Positions 1 to 9,342 of a DNA stretch of 64,000 nucleotides are shown here, piece after piece (the stretch's first letter is position 1; each line of letters opens with the position of its first letter). Position numbers and translations under genes: made by a program. The stretch lies in NCBI GenBank assembly GCA_965230375.1, contig CBDDKU010000025.1:143805-207804 (forward strand). Direction: 5' to 3'. The stretch comes from CBDDKU01 sp965230375. GTDB taxonomy: Bacteria; Bacteroidota; Bacteroidia; Flavobacteriales_D; Cryomorphaceae. The notes below the pieces were generated by a model, which saw only the letters and a list, made by a program, of their open reading frames with translations, had not been told where the DNA came from and did no database searches.

Positions 1-261
1 CGGGATATCTCTCCCTTTCTGTGATTGACCAATAATTTGGTGCGAAAACACATCTGAGTGCGCGGCTTCAAGCTCCGAAATGAAGCTCATGAGCTCTTCA
101 TAGTTTGTGAAGCCTTTTTCCTTTTGGAACGCAGGTGTAGTAGACACAAAATCTTCCATTTCTGGAAAGAACTTCTCTGTTATCTTTTTGGACTGCGGGC
201 TGAACTGGGCATATCCAGCGATGCTCAGAGCGATAAATAGTATTGTGACTAATTTCCTCAT
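1..261 (-). CDS. M14-family zinc carboxypeptidase, N-terminal part (cut by window start)
   Basis: Reading the minus strand from the ATG at 259-261 gives an open frame of 87 codons that runs off the window. It starts with a signal peptide (MRKLVTILFIALSIAGYAQ) and ends with GQSQKGRDIP. The pattern IGxSxxGRDIP opens the M14 carboxypeptidase catalytic domain just before the HxxE zinc motif, which lies outside the window. The start is 2 bases after the porin stop codon, so it is probably the last gene of the porin-iadA-dcuC operon. The exported enzyme would trim peptides in the periplasm or outside. The family rests on one short motif, so confidence is moderate. Confidence 0.7.
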   Translation of the reverse strand, partial: MRKLVTILFIALSIAGYAQFSPQSKKITEKFFPEMEDFVSTTPAFQKEKGFTNYEELMSFISELEAAHSDVFSHQIIGQSQKGRDIP

Positions 262-263
262 GA

Positions 264-1595
264 TCAAAAGGCTAGGGATGTGATTACTCTGAAAAACCAT
301 TCATTTCCATCCATGGGCTGACCTAAATTGTCATTAGAGCCTTCATCGGCCTCGACATAAGTCACAGATGATTGGATTTTGAATCCGTACATTTTCGAGA
401 AGTATTTCGAAACCCCGAAAGTGTAATAGTGTGGCCTATTGTAGAAAGTTCCGTTGTTTAAGAACGAATGGTCGTCAGCATGAATATACGTGTACCTTCC
501 ATCTATAGATATTCGGTTTTTGAAGATATAACCAGCCATGAAGTTGTACCCCGTTCCGAGCATCATTCGGCCTTTCACATAGTTTTCTACATCTGTTTCA
601 CCATCTACTTCAAATGTTGTGGCCAGCGTACCATCATTTCTTTGCCTAAAGAAGATTTCATCATCTGGCACAGTTGCGTGAGTCGTAACAAATTCTCCGA
701 CGGCTGAGAATCCTTTGTATTTAAACATGAAGTCGAAACCAAATTTCCCAAAATCCGGGAGCGCTTCGACAGTGTCAACGTCGTAATAGAGTATCGAACC
801 GCTATCGCGCCCACGCCTGCTGCTCATGCCCTGATTGAGGGAATAGGTAAACCCGAAGACGAGCTTTGGAGTTTGTTCTCGCATCATGTCCACTTCGTGG
901 TATTGACCCATGTTTGCAAATGTGCCAAACGGCAAAAAGTCCAACCGTGCACCGTATTTGAGTCCTCCATAGTCTTTAGCGAAAGCGTTCAAACCATCTC
1001 CGTTTGTAATGGCCACAGCAGGTCTGATATACCAGTTGTTTCCGGCTCGGTATGTCCCGTCAAGGAAGACGCCAAACTCGCGTATGGTACTAAATGCTGA
1101 AGTCACCCTACTTCGCTCCACCAGCTGAAGGGTATGGGAGCGAATCTGTAACTCTCGATTATCAGTTGGGGTGTTTTTTTGTCCAACTCGAACTCTTAAT
1201 TTTCGGCTGAATGTATATCCAATCCAGGCATCCATAAGAGCGGCAGCCTGCGTGCCATCTCCAGCTTCATCTGAGCCACTGAGGTCAAACTGCAGCCGCC
1301 AAGTCACTTTCTGCTGTGCAGCGTCTCCTTCAAAGCGCAGTCTCATCCTTCGCAGTCTAAAGCGGTTGAAGGAACCTTCAATGTTTTCATCTTCAAACCA
1401 CTTGGCTTCAAACATCGGTTGAATATAGCCGCGAAGTACAATGTTGTAATCATTCTGGCCAGTAAATCGAAGCCCATCACCGTAGTTGTACTTCTCGAGC
1501 TGCACGCCTTGCCCGGGTGCTTGGTTCACTCCAAAAAAGACTGAAACTGCAAGCAGGCAAATTGACCAATTCAATTCTAGCTTTAAATTCTTCAT
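264..1595 (-). CDS. OprO/OprP-like phosphate-selective porin family outer-membrane protein
   Basis: A 443-residue protein with a signal peptide ending near residue 28 and the alternating pattern of an outer-membrane beta-barrel. It ends in phenylalanine (SLAF), the usual barrel insertion signal. The segment FNRFRLRRMRLRFEGD near residues 75-92, followed by WRLQFDLSG, is typical of porin O/P family proteins of Bacteroidota. The true substrate is unknown; the O/P name does not prove phosphate. Its start codon overlaps the iadA stop by one base (TAATG), implying translational coupling, and it may pass peptides or dicarboxylates for the neighbouring enzyme and carrier. Confidence 0.8.
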   Translation of the reverse strand: MKNLKLELNWSICLLAVSVFFGVNQAPGQGVQLEKYNYGDGLRFTGQNDYNIVLRGYIQPMFEAKWFEDENIEGSFNRFRLRRMRLRFEGDAAQQKVTWRLQFDLSGSDEAGDGTQAAALMDAWIGYTFSRKLRVRVGQKNTPTDNRELQIRSHTLQLVERSRVTSAFSTIREFGVFLDGTYRAGNNWYIRPAVAITNGDGLNAFAKDYGGLKYGARLDFLPFGTFANMGQYHEVDMMREQTPKLVFGFTYSLNQGMSSRRGRDSGSILYYDVDTVEALPDFGKFGFDFMFKYKGFSAVGEFVTTHATVPDDEIFFRQRNDGTLATTFEVDGETDVENYVKGRMMLGTGYNFMAGYIFKNRISIDGRYTYIHADDHSFLNNGTFYNRPHYYTFGVSKYFSKMYGFKIQSSVTYVEADEGSNDNLGQPMDGNEWFFRVITSLAF

Positions 1596-2731
1596 TAGTC
1601 GAAGCTGTTTTTGGTCTTCAGAACTTTACTTTCCATCATCAGCTTTCCGTTTGCATAGACATCCTGTAGTTCCAGATTATCATCAAATATGCAGAGGTCG
1701 GCATCACAGCCCACTTTCACCCTTCCTTTTTGAGTCAGGCCAAGGTTTATTGCGGGATTGATTGTGATAGGCTTAAACGCATCTGTTATAGACAAACCAC
1801 CATCTTTCACAAGCTGTTGCGACTGCACGATGTTTAGGTCGAACGGCGCTTTGCGAAACCCTATGAGATTACCATCCGCATCAAGCTTATCCAGCCCTGC
1901 ATTTCCGTCACTGCTTAAGGTAAATTTGTCAATAGGTGCGCCCATCTCGATTCCATAGAGAAGGGCCTTGTATGGCTCAGTGTATTTCGATCCACCAGTT
2001 GAAACATCAACCATTCCACCTAGCTTGGCAAACTCAATACCTTGATCGAACAAGTGCTTTGTACGCCCCATGTGAGTAGGGCTGATGTTTTGAATCGGAA
2101 ACTCGTGATCCTTTACTATTCGAAATAATGCGTCTATCCCGGAACTGAGTCCACCGAGGTGAATGTGAAGAATTCCTTTCTTCTTGGCTATCAGCCCACC
2201 AACTCGAACTTGTCGCAACAACCGGAGTAGCTCAATATCGGAAGGATAGGAAGAGCGCACGTCAGATAGGGCAATTTTGCACCCCAACACTTTATCGATA
2301 AAGAGCATTTCTTCTTGCACCGACTGAGTGATATGCATAGGCTCTAGGCCAAAATATCCGGTATACATGTACGCTGAAATCCCTTCGAGCTCCAGGGCTT
2401 TGCACTTGGCATAGACTGTTCTCACACCACGTGTCAGCCCGTCGGTTCCCAAAAGTCCGACCACCGTTGTTGTTCCGCACTCGATCAGGTCAGTCATTTT
2501 TACTTCAGGGCACATCGATGAAAATCCATGCTTTCCGCCTGCACCGGTAATGTGAATGTGTTGGTCGATGATACCGGGCAAAACAGTTTTTCCTTCGGCA
2601 TCCCACTCAGTGAACAGTTTGTTGCTTTCGATCTTTTTATCAATGGCGAGAATTTTCTGTCCTCCGATTAGAATATCATTGATTCCGATGTGCTCTGGGG
2701 AATATATGTCGGCGTTCCGAATTAAAATCAT
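1595..2731 (-). CDS. iadA: Beta-aspartyl (isoaspartyl) dipeptidase
   Basis: A 378-residue amidohydrolase that should cleave beta-Asp-X dipeptides left by degradation of damaged proteins. All metal ligands of E. coli IadA are present with a constant offset of ten residues: H58 and H60 in DQHIHITG, K152 (the carbamylated lysine, in GCKIALSD), H191 in HIHLGG, H220 in SPTHMGR and D275 in SSDGN. Length matches the family. No signal peptide is visible, so it is probably cytoplasmic. Its start overlaps the carrier gene stop by four bases (ATGA), so carrier, dipeptidase and porin are translationally coupled. Confidence 0.92.
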   Translation of the reverse strand: MILIRNADIYSPEHIGINDILIGGQKILAIDKKIESNKLFTEWDAEGKTVLPGIIDQHIHITGAGGKHGFSSMCPEVKMTDLIECGTTTVVGLLGTDGLTRGVRTVYAKCKALELEGISAYMYTGYFGLEPMHITQSVQEEMLFIDKVLGCKIALSDVRSSYPSDIELLRLLRQVRVGGLIAKKKGILHIHLGGLSSGIDALFRIVKDHEFPIQNISPTHMGRTKHLFDQGIEFAKLGGMVDVSTGGSKYTEPYKALLYGIEMGAPIDKFTLSSDGNAGLDKLDADGNLIGFRKAPFDLNIVQSQQLVKDGGLSITDAFKPITINPAINLGLTQKGRVKVGCDADLCIFDDNLELQDVYANGKLMMESKVLKTKNSFD

Positions 2732-4104
2732 AGCAAGAAATGGTATATGAGCATCACTATGAGAGCAGTGATAAGTGGGATTAGGTTTCTTTTGACGATC
2801 TGGATAGTCGTGACGCCGGCAATGTCGGCTGTTGCAATGATCACTCCGGCAACAGGTGAGACAGTTCGCCCCAGAGATGCGGCAAAATTCATAGGAAGGA
2901 TCATTAAAGCACTGTTTACACCAAATTTTGTGGCGATATTTGGAACCAAAGGACCAAATGCGAAGAATGCGGCATTCCCGCTTCCCATTAGCATAGATGC
3001 AAGAAATATCAATAGGGTCATCACGATTCCGATACCTATGGCATTCAACCCCATGTTTTGGCTTGCAAACAATAAGCCCTCGATAAATCCGAGCGAAAGC
3101 AAGCCCTGAGCAAAAATGTCTGCGGCAATAATCAAAGTCACTACCGTTTTAAAGATGTTTCCCATTCCTTCCCAGTACATTTTCATGGATTGGAAAACTG
3201 TTTTCATGCTCCTTGTTCGAATCAACTCAAACACGAGCGAAATGAAAAGGCTGATGAACATTGCTGTGGTGGTGTCCAAGACGATTCCTGTTCTTACCAA
3301 GGTGTTCATCTCGCTGAAGAACAACAGAAGAATAATCGGCAGAATTGGAATGATGGCGTAATAAGCGGGAGCTTTGCTTTTCGACTCTTTTTCTGGTTTT
3401 ACTTCTTGTTGTACCTGCTCAGTTTCGGGGTTCTTTCGATCGTAGTAACGATTGACGAAGAAGTATGAAATTGTAACGACGATGCTTAGCGGGATAAATA
3501 GTGGGAGTTGGTAACCCACAAAGTAATTGATGGCATCCAAGCCAGTCATTTCAGATGCACTCGCTGTAATGGCGCTTGCTGGTCCCATTCCCATAGCCGT
3601 AGATGCAGTAATGACAGATACCGCGGAGAGTCGACTCACTCCCAGGCTGAGAAGAATGGGGAATATCGATGCCATGAGCAAAAGGCTGAGACCTGCTGCC
3701 GATGGAATGGCAACGAAAAGCAATTGACTAATCGGAATGACAGCTGCTGCTGCAAAATGGGGTTTGTTTTTTAAGAGATTCAATGGCTTTACGGCCATTC
3801 GCACCAGTGATTCAGATGCACCAATATGCCCGATGAAAGTGACAAACCCACCAATAGCCATAATGAGCAAACCAACGCCTGCATTGCTTTCGGAGAAGGA
3901 CTCAGTAATAGCTCGAAACAAATCGGTACCAAAACTACCGGTGCTTTTGATCAGAATGGGGGTAGACCCATTTAGAAAGTAAGCGACGAGCATCATCAAG
4001 AGACCCGCTACAAGCAATACAGCATGCGGGTAATACTTCTTGAGAAGCAATCTCGCGACTATGACAATAAAAACAATCGCTATGATGGGGCCTACCATGC
4101 TCAT
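2728..4104 (-). CDS. DcuC-family C4-dicarboxylate carrier
   Basis: A 458-residue inner-membrane protein with about a dozen hydrophobic segments and a charged loop near residues 225-245 (a run rich in Glu and Lys). Conserved-looking loops such as ASTAMGMGPASA and MGSGNAAFFAFGP resemble DcuC/YfcC-type carriers for aspartate, succinate or fumarate. Placed just upstream of iadA, it could move aspartate, another C4 acid or small peptides. Two ATG codons (4102-4104 and 4096-4098) are possible starts; the first is used here. Substrate is inferred from family and context only. Confidence 0.78.
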   Translation of the reverse strand: MSMVGPIIAIVFIVIVARLLLKKYYPHAVLLVAGLLMMLVAYFLNGSTPILIKSTGSFGTDLFRAITESFSESNAGVGLLIMAIGGFVTFIGHIGASESLVRMAVKPLNLLKNKPHFAAAAVIPISQLLFVAIPSAAGLSLLLMASIFPILLSLGVSRLSAVSVITASTAMGMGPASAITASASEMTGLDAINYFVGYQLPLFIPLSIVVTISYFFVNRYYDRKNPETEQVQQEVKPEKESKSKAPAYYAIIPILPIILLLFFSEMNTLVRTGIVLDTTTAMFISLFISLVFELIRTRSMKTVFQSMKMYWEGMGNIFKTVVTLIIAADIFAQGLLSLGFIEGLLFASQNMGLNAIGIGIVMTLLIFLASMLMGSGNAAFFAFGPLVPNIATKFGVNSALMILPMNFAASLGRTVSPVAGVIIATADIAGVTTIQIVKRNLIPLITALIVMLIYHFLL

Positions 4105-4114
4105 GATCTAGAAT

Positions 4115-5068
4115 CTAGAAAGGAGAGCCGTCTAACTTGGTTCCCGGTGAAAACAAAGCAGTAATTCCATCTATCGTACTATGCATCACAAACTCACCCG
4201 TGATATCAGGACTTCTCGTGTAAGATTGGTTCGGATTGTCATCTAATGGTTCGATGTCAAATTCCAGAATGACTTCACCGTTGGCATCTTTTACAGTCAT
4301 AAAATCTCCAGCGTTGTTCATATTTAGCTGACCACTCGTCGTAATGGTAACAATTGATCCACCGAATTCTCCTGTGGGTGTTCCCCCGGCGAAGAGGACG
4401 TGAACCTTTCCTCCGGGGAGGATCGATCCTTCGGGGAAGACATGACGCGGCTCGTCATTCGATAAGGCAGTAGCATCGAACACTTCCCAACCCGACATGT
4501 CAAGATCTAGGGAAGAATTATTGTAGAATTCCAAAAACTGATCTTCTTGTGGATCTCTCGTTCCGTCTCCATTGGCATCACCATCAATTCCTGGTGGTGG
4601 GTCGTACAACACTTCGTTGAAAATGACATTGGCCTTTTGTTTCCCTTCATCATCTTCGATGGTTAAGGATTGCTGCTGCTCATTTTCGGTGTAGCCACCA
4701 CTCACCGATGACACCGTAATGACGATAATTTTATCGCCATCTTCTTCATCGTTATCGATCGCTGTAATCCCTATTTGACCTGAAAGGGCACCGGCAGGAA
4801 TTTCAACAGACTGACCATCAATCGAAAAGTCCGAGTCCAATTCTGCAGTTCCGCTCAATTCGATTGAAATAGTAACGGGAGCTGATGATGATTCGGAAAG
4901 GTTGAAAGTAAGAGTAGCCTGGCCTTTATTCTCACTGATAATTGAAGGGCTCAGGCTCATGCTTACAGCTGGCCCAGTCCCTGGTGGAGCTACCACATCA
5001 TCGGTTTCACATGACCAAATGACCATCATGCCAATGGCTATGACAGCTAATCTTGAGATCAATTTCAT
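4115..5068 (-). CDS. Lipoprotein with Calx-beta-like and lamin-tail domains
   Basis: A 317-residue exported protein. The N-terminus ends in a likely lipobox cysteine (VIWSC, residue 20). Residues about 30-140 form a Calx-beta-like repeat (SENKGQATLTFNLS, then AIDNDEEDGDK). Residues about 150-310 form a lamin-tail domain opening with FNEVLYDPPPGIDGD and containing SNDEPRHVFPEG. There is no T9SS sorting domain, so it should stay membrane-anchored. The lamin-tail part is closely similar to that of the adjacent upstream gene, indicating tandem duplication. It lies 10 bases upstream of the carrier gene and may share its transcript. The ligand is unknown. Confidence 0.78.
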   Translation of the reverse strand: MKLISRLAVIAIGMMVIWSCETDDVVAPPGTGPAVSMSLSPSIISENKGQATLTFNLSESSSAPVTISIELSGTAELDSDFSIDGQSVEIPAGALSGQIGITAIDNDEEDGDKIIVITVSSVSGGYTENEQQQSLTIEDDEGKQKANVIFNEVLYDPPPGIDGDANGDGTRDPQEDQFLEFYNNSSLDLDMSGWEVFDATALSNDEPRHVFPEGSILPGGKVHVLFAGGTPTGEFGGSIVTITTSGQLNMNNAGDFMTVKDANGEVILEFDIEPLDDNPNQSYTRSPDITGEFVMHSTIDGITALFSPGTKLDGSPF

Positions 5069-5088
5069 ACTTAAAGACTGTCTGACAA

Positions 5089-6183
5089 TTAATTCGTCCT
5101 AACAAACCGGCTCGTTGATAGCCCTCTTGTAGTCCGTATCGATATCATGTAAACTCCTTCTCGGAGATCTCCAACGAGAATGGTCTTATCTTGGTTCGTA
5201 AGCGTGCGCACAACCTGTCCAGTCAAATTGAATATTGTCACTTCAAGTACTTGATCATTTGTTCTGATCACCAACTCCTCCGAAACGGGGTTTGGGTAAA
5301 GATCAAAGTACTTCTCATCATTCTCGGTCAAACTACTGGATTGGTTTGTTATCTCGATAACGGCAGAACCTGATTCACCCGATCCGTCATTTGCCGTAGC
5401 CGTAACGGTCACAGATCCATCTGCTTCGGCGGTCAGCAGACCGGTTCCATCGATACTCGCGACACCAGTTGCTGGTTCAATTGACCAGATTACTGAAGGA
5501 TCAGTGGCATCCACAGGCATTACGGTCGCGATCATTTGTAGCGTTCCTGCAACAGTTGAAATTTCTGTCGCTCCGCCTTCACCTTCAACCGTTATTGATG
5601 CGACGGGAATCATGGTGTTAAAAGGGGAACCATCTACCATTGTACCCGGAGAAAATAGCACTTCAAAATTGTCGTTGTGCTGCTCAAAGTCTCCCGTTAT
5701 ATCAGGATTTCTGGTGTAAGATTCGTTCGGGTTATTAGACAAAGGCTCGACGTTAAACTCGGCCAAGACATCTCCATCAGCATTGGTAATGGTTACGAAA
5801 TCGTCAGCATTATTCATGTTGAGTTGCCCACCAGAAGCCGTTTGAACTACAGCTCCTCCAAAATCGCCCGTCGGAGTACCACCTCCAAATACAACGATAA
5901 CGCCTCCCGCCAAAACTTCAGTTCCCATTGGGAAAACATGACGCGGTTCATCATTTGACAAAGCTTCAGCATCATATATTTTGAAGCCCGTTAAATCAAT
6001 TGAACCTCCTGTGTCATTATAAATCTCCAAGAATTCATCCTCGAGCGGATCTCTTGTGCCATCTCCATTGGCATCACCTGCGATTTCATCGGGTGGATCG
6101 TACAATACTTCATTGATGATCAACTGCCCGTGTCCTAAACAGGCAAATGAGAGAAGAAGAATAAGGGTAGAAAGTTTTTTCAT
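5089..6183 (-). CDS. Secreted lamin-tail / bacterial Ig-like protein with T9SS type A sorting domain
   Basis: A 364-residue protein with a signal peptide (MKKLSTLILLLSFACLGHGQ). A lamin-tail domain covers about residues 20-190 (INEVLYDPPDEIAGDANGDG), a Big_2-type Ig-like domain about 190-285, and the C-terminal 75 residues are a type A T9SS sorting domain (FDLYPNPVSEELVI ... GVYMISIRT). It should therefore be exported by type IX secretion. It is the first gene of the minus-strand cluster, with 165 bases of upstream spacer. It is paralogous to the next gene downstream, which is anchored as a lipoprotein instead. Confidence 0.85.
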   Translation of the reverse strand: MKKLSTLILLLSFACLGHGQLIINEVLYDPPDEIAGDANGDGTRDPLEDEFLEIYNDTGGSIDLTGFKIYDAEALSNDEPRHVFPMGTEVLAGGVIVVFGGGTPTGDFGGAVVQTASGGQLNMNNADDFVTITNADGDVLAEFNVEPLSNNPNESYTRNPDITGDFEQHNDNFEVLFSPGTMVDGSPFNTMIPVASITVEGEGGATEISTVAGTLQMIATVMPVDATDPSVIWSIEPATGVASIDGTGLLTAEADGSVTVTATANDGSGESGSAVIEITNQSSSLTENDEKYFDLYPNPVSEELVIRTNDQVLEVTIFNLTGQVVRTLTNQDKTILVGDLREGVYMISIRTTRGLSTSRFVRTN

Positions 6184-6348
6184 GATGAAGGTTGTTGGTT
6201 TTCAATGAATTTAACTAAAAAATTAAAGAAATTGTTCTCCGCTTATTCATTAATTTGAAAGTAATACGGAGTAATGTTCTTGATCATGTCGAGAATAATC
6301 TATGATTCAGTGTTTTATGAACAGTGGATCTTATAGTATATTTAAAGG

Positions 6349-7323
6349 ATGAAATCAATCCGTATACTTTCTTATCTGATAATCAGTCTATTTGTAGTGA
6401 GCTGCGATAAGAGTGAAACAGACTTCGACGATGCGCTTATTGTCGGAACAGGTTCATACACATTCGAGTCTTATGCTCCTTTCTCTGATAAGCCGATTGA
6501 TTGTTTTTACCACATTCCCGAAAATGCATCTTCCGATTGGCCCATAATGATTGCGTTGCACGGTGCCGGAAGAGATGCTGTAAATATGCGTAACTACCTG
6601 GTTGAGAAGGCTGATCAAAATCAATTCATTGTTCTGGCGCCTGAGTTTTCTGAAGTATACTTTCCAGGGGCAAGTGCCTTTAATATGGCAAACATATTTG
6701 CCGATGGCGATAATCCATCCAAAGAAACCCAGAGACCGGAAGAAGAATGGACATTTTCTGTGATCGACCCACTATTTGAGAATTTTAAATCCAGAATAGG
6801 AAACACTTCTAGTCGTTACGACATATTTGGCCACTCTGCCGGATCACAGATGCTACAGCGCTTTTTGACCTTTAGCCCCGATGCGAAGTTCAATAGGGTG
6901 GTTTGCGCCGCTGCAGGCTGGTATATGATACCACAACCAGTTGAAAACTTTCCTTATGGCACTGGTCTCACACCAGCCGAGCCCATCAACATGGGACCAG
7001 TTTTTGCCGTGGAAGCTTACATCATCGTTGGAGAAAACGATACAGATCCCAATTCATTCAACTTAAGACATACGCCAGAAGCAGATGAACAGGGCGACAA
7101 TAGAGTTGAACGTGCTCAGTATTACTATTTGGAGTCTCGTGACATTGCCATAAGCGATGGTCTTAGTTTCAGATGGAGCTACAACAGCGTTCCGAACACC
7201 GGACACGAATGGGCAAAAGAATGCCGAGTTTGCGGCGAATTTACTATATCCATAAGTAGGATTGATCAAAGTGAGCTGATAAACACATCAATGCAACTAT
7301 GCCCAATCTTAAATCTATATTAA
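6349..7323 (+). CDS. Alpha/beta-hydrolase lipoprotein with probable frameshifted C-terminus
   Basis: A 324-codon frame encoding a lipoprotein (SLFVVSC, lipobox Cys 19) with an alpha/beta-hydrolase fold: HGAGRD oxyanion region near residue 69, nucleophile elbow GHSAGS near 162, and a candidate histidine in TGHEWAK near 287. After the AAAA run at 7215-7218 the reading loses sense (Cys-rich, low-similarity tail). One fewer A would give WAKNAEFAANLLYP and a stop at 7253-7255, a natural end for such esterases. So this is either a real frameshift or a sequencing indel. A weak TATATTTA box lies at 6337-6344. Substrate unknown. Confidence 0.75.
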   Translation: MKSIRILSYLIISLFVVSCDKSETDFDDALIVGTGSYTFESYAPFSDKPIDCFYHIPENASSDWPIMIALHGAGRDAVNMRNYLVEKADQNQFIVLAPEFSEVYFPGASAFNMANIFADGDNPSKETQRPEEEWTFSVIDPLFENFKSRIGNTSSRYDIFGHSAGSQMLQRFLTFSPDAKFNRVVCAAAGWYMIPQPVENFPYGTGLTPAEPINMGPVFAVEAYIIVGENDTDPNSFNLRHTPEADEQGDNRVERAQYYYLESRDIAISDGLSFRWSYNSVPNTGHEWAKECRVCGEFTISISRIDQSELINTSMQLCPILNLY

Positions 7324-7386
7324 TCATCGAAAATTGGCGTGGATGTATTTGACTTCTAAATACCTAGCCAGGAAAAATCACGTTTT

Positions 7387-8106
7387 TCAATTCATTTGGT
7401 CAGAACTGGAAATCACTCGACCGTCTTTTCTATATTTCTCAAGAAGCCTTTCATTCTTGATATCTTCTTCGTAGAAGATTATTTGCTTACCAAGCGTTCC
7501 TTGAATGCGGACAAAAAGAGATTCTCTTTCCTTTATCGAGACGAAAGAATCTTCCTTCGCTATGGAAGGGTTAATTATGGGTTCGGGCTTGCCGTCAATG
7601 GTCTTGAGCGTGTCAAAAACGATTGGAAGCAAGCCTATTGGTAGTTTGAGTTTTTTAATCATCGGATACACTTGCTTGGCCTGGAAGGGATCAGTCGCAA
7701 GAGCAACTTTCTTAAATCCGTTTTCTTTTGCAATTCTATACGAGTAGTATACATTCTCAGAACTATGCTCTGCAAGGGTATCCGTGAAAATATGCTGAGC
7801 GGGAATCCCCATGGCCTTTCCATACTCTGCCATGATCTTTGCTTCAGAGTACTCAGAGTACACCGCTCCACCCGAATAAATGATATTCTTGGTCAAGCCT
7901 TGATCGTAGAGGTATTTGGCCCATAGTACACGGCCTTCCATCGTAGAAGACCAAGACTTTCCATCGTGCGGCACACCGGGAACAATAATCGCATCGTTAG
8001 GATCTTGCGCTTTAGCTTCTTCTAAAAGAGCTGTCGACTTCTTTTGGCTGAAAGCACAGCTCGAAAGCAGCGCAATGCAGAGACCATATTTGATAAGAAA
8101 CTTCAT
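7387..8106 (-). CDS. YdcF/DUF218-family exported protein
   Basis: A 239-residue protein with an N-terminal export signal containing LLSSCAFSQ, so either a lipoprotein (Cys 17) or cleaved after Ser-Gln. The DUF218 pattern is clear: DAIIVPGVP near residue 39, GRVLWAKYLYDQG, IIYSGG, a following SEAKIM, then SSENVYYS and ALATDPFQAKQ. Family members (YdcF, SanA) bind nucleotides or act in envelope biology, but the exact reaction here is not established. It is convergent with the hydrolase gene and is followed upstream by an independent minus-strand gene. Confidence 0.75.
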   Translation of the reverse strand: MKFLIKYGLCIALLSSCAFSQKKSTALLEEAKAQDPNDAIIVPGVPHDGKSWSSTMEGRVLWAKYLYDQGLTKNIIYSGGAVYSEYSEAKIMAEYGKAMGIPAQHIFTDTLAEHSSENVYYSYRIAKENGFKKVALATDPFQAKQVYPMIKKLKLPIGLLPIVFDTLKTIDGKPEPIINPSIAKEDSFVSIKERESLFVRIQGTLGKQIIFYEEDIKNERLLEKYRKDGRVISSSDQMN

Positions 8107-8161
8107 GCCACCAAATTGACAACCTCAAAAGAGAATTGTTTTCCCGATTTAGAAATCTAAT

Positions 8162-9277
8162 CTAAGGAGTCTGATTGGCTTGGGGATTAAACTGGGTGAA
8201 TTTTTTCCCATCGAAGTACATGGCTCCCAAATTATGGGTGCCAATCCACACCGTATCGCTGTGATCAACGTAAATGGAGAAAATTTCTGCTGTGATACCA
8301 TCTACGACAATTTGGTTGTGTTTTAGCTTCCCGTCTTGATACGTCCACACCCGACCAGAGTACTGAGCCAACCAGAAGGTGCCATCTGCGGTTTGTGCCA
8401 TGGCCATGACGTAGGGGGGAAGTTCTTTCTCGGTCGAAGTATCGATGCCTGGCAGCATTTCGTATTTCAATTCGTCTGAATCGTCGGTGTCGTCAGTTTC
8501 AATGATTCGATACTTGTGGGTGAGATTGCTGTTGAACCAGAAGAATCCATCCTGATCTTCGACGATACAGCGCACACCGGGGGCAGGGCCAGGGTCTAGT
8601 TCTGTCATTTCCCTTTCAGAAAGCCACTTGAAAGACTTGCCATCATACCGACAAGCCCCGAACGTAGAAGTTCCTATCCATACATTTTGCTTCGAATCCC
8701 TATACGTGTAGTACACGTCGTATGGGACAAAAGAAGCGCTCGGGTTTAACTCATGGAATTCAGCTTCTGCTGGATGCTCAGGCAACTCAATGTGATAAAG
8801 CTTAACGCCATCAAAGCGGTAGGCTCCATTTTTACTCCAGTTTCCTTCAAACCAGATATCCGAAAACCCTAAGCTGTATGCGCTATTTGTAAAAGGGGGC
8901 TTCGCCAAGTCGATTGGCTTGATAGACTTCCCGTCGTATACCGTAATTCCTTCACCCGAGTCAAAGTATATGCGCCCATCTGCACCTTCTCGAAATCCCC
9001 GGATGCGATTGACTTTGAGTCCGTCTTCAGTGGTGTAGCGGATCATTTTTTGGCCATCGTAGCATACCGCCCCATCGCTGGCAAACCAGTAGCGACCTTT
9101 TCTGTCTTCGAATATGCGTGAAGCCGATTGACCAAGAACGGAGATTTCAGTTCCAAACTGACTCTGTGTTTTGGGAGATTCCGCTTTCTGGCCATCACAT
9201 GAAGTAATGGTCAGAAAAAACGAAATGCCCAATACGACCTGAAAAGCTGAGGTCAACAATGGTGATGTCTGTTTCAA
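8162..9277 (-). CDS. Lipoprotein with two-component-regulator-type propeller repeats
   Basis: A 371-residue lipoprotein (LTITSC, Cys 27). It carries repeated blades of the type RIFEDRKGRYWFAS, CRYDGKSFKWLS, DHSDTVWIGTHNLGA and MYFDGKKF, the Reg_prop pattern found in sensor ectodomains; here there is no kinase or transmembrane part, so it is a free-standing propeller. No ATG precedes the signal peptide in frame (an in-frame TGA lies at about 9293-9295), so the TTG at 9275-9277 is taken as start. A TAGATTTG box (minus strand, 9297-9304) could be the promoter -7 element, but no matching -33 is seen. Confidence 0.75.
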   Translation of the reverse strand: MKQTSPLLTSAFQVVLGISFFLTITSCDGQKAESPKTQSQFGTEISVLGQSASRIFEDRKGRYWFASDGAVCYDGQKMIRYTTEDGLKVNRIRGFREGADGRIYFDSGEGITVYDGKSIKPIDLAKPPFTNSAYSLGFSDIWFEGNWSKNGAYRFDGVKLYHIELPEHPAEAEFHELNPSASFVPYDVYYTYRDSKQNVWIGTSTFGACRYDGKSFKWLSEREMTELDPGPAPGVRCIVEDQDGFFWFNSNLTHKYRIIETDDTDDSDELKYEMLPGIDTSTEKELPPYVMAMAQTADGTFWLAQYSGRVWTYQDGKLKHNQIVVDGITAEIFSIYVDHSDTVWIGTHNLGAMYFDGKKFTQFNPQANQTP

Positions 9278-9342
9278 ATTAACATTGTATTTGATTCAAA
9301 TCTACCTGAAATATTTTTTGGTTGAGATTCAAAATCTCCTTG

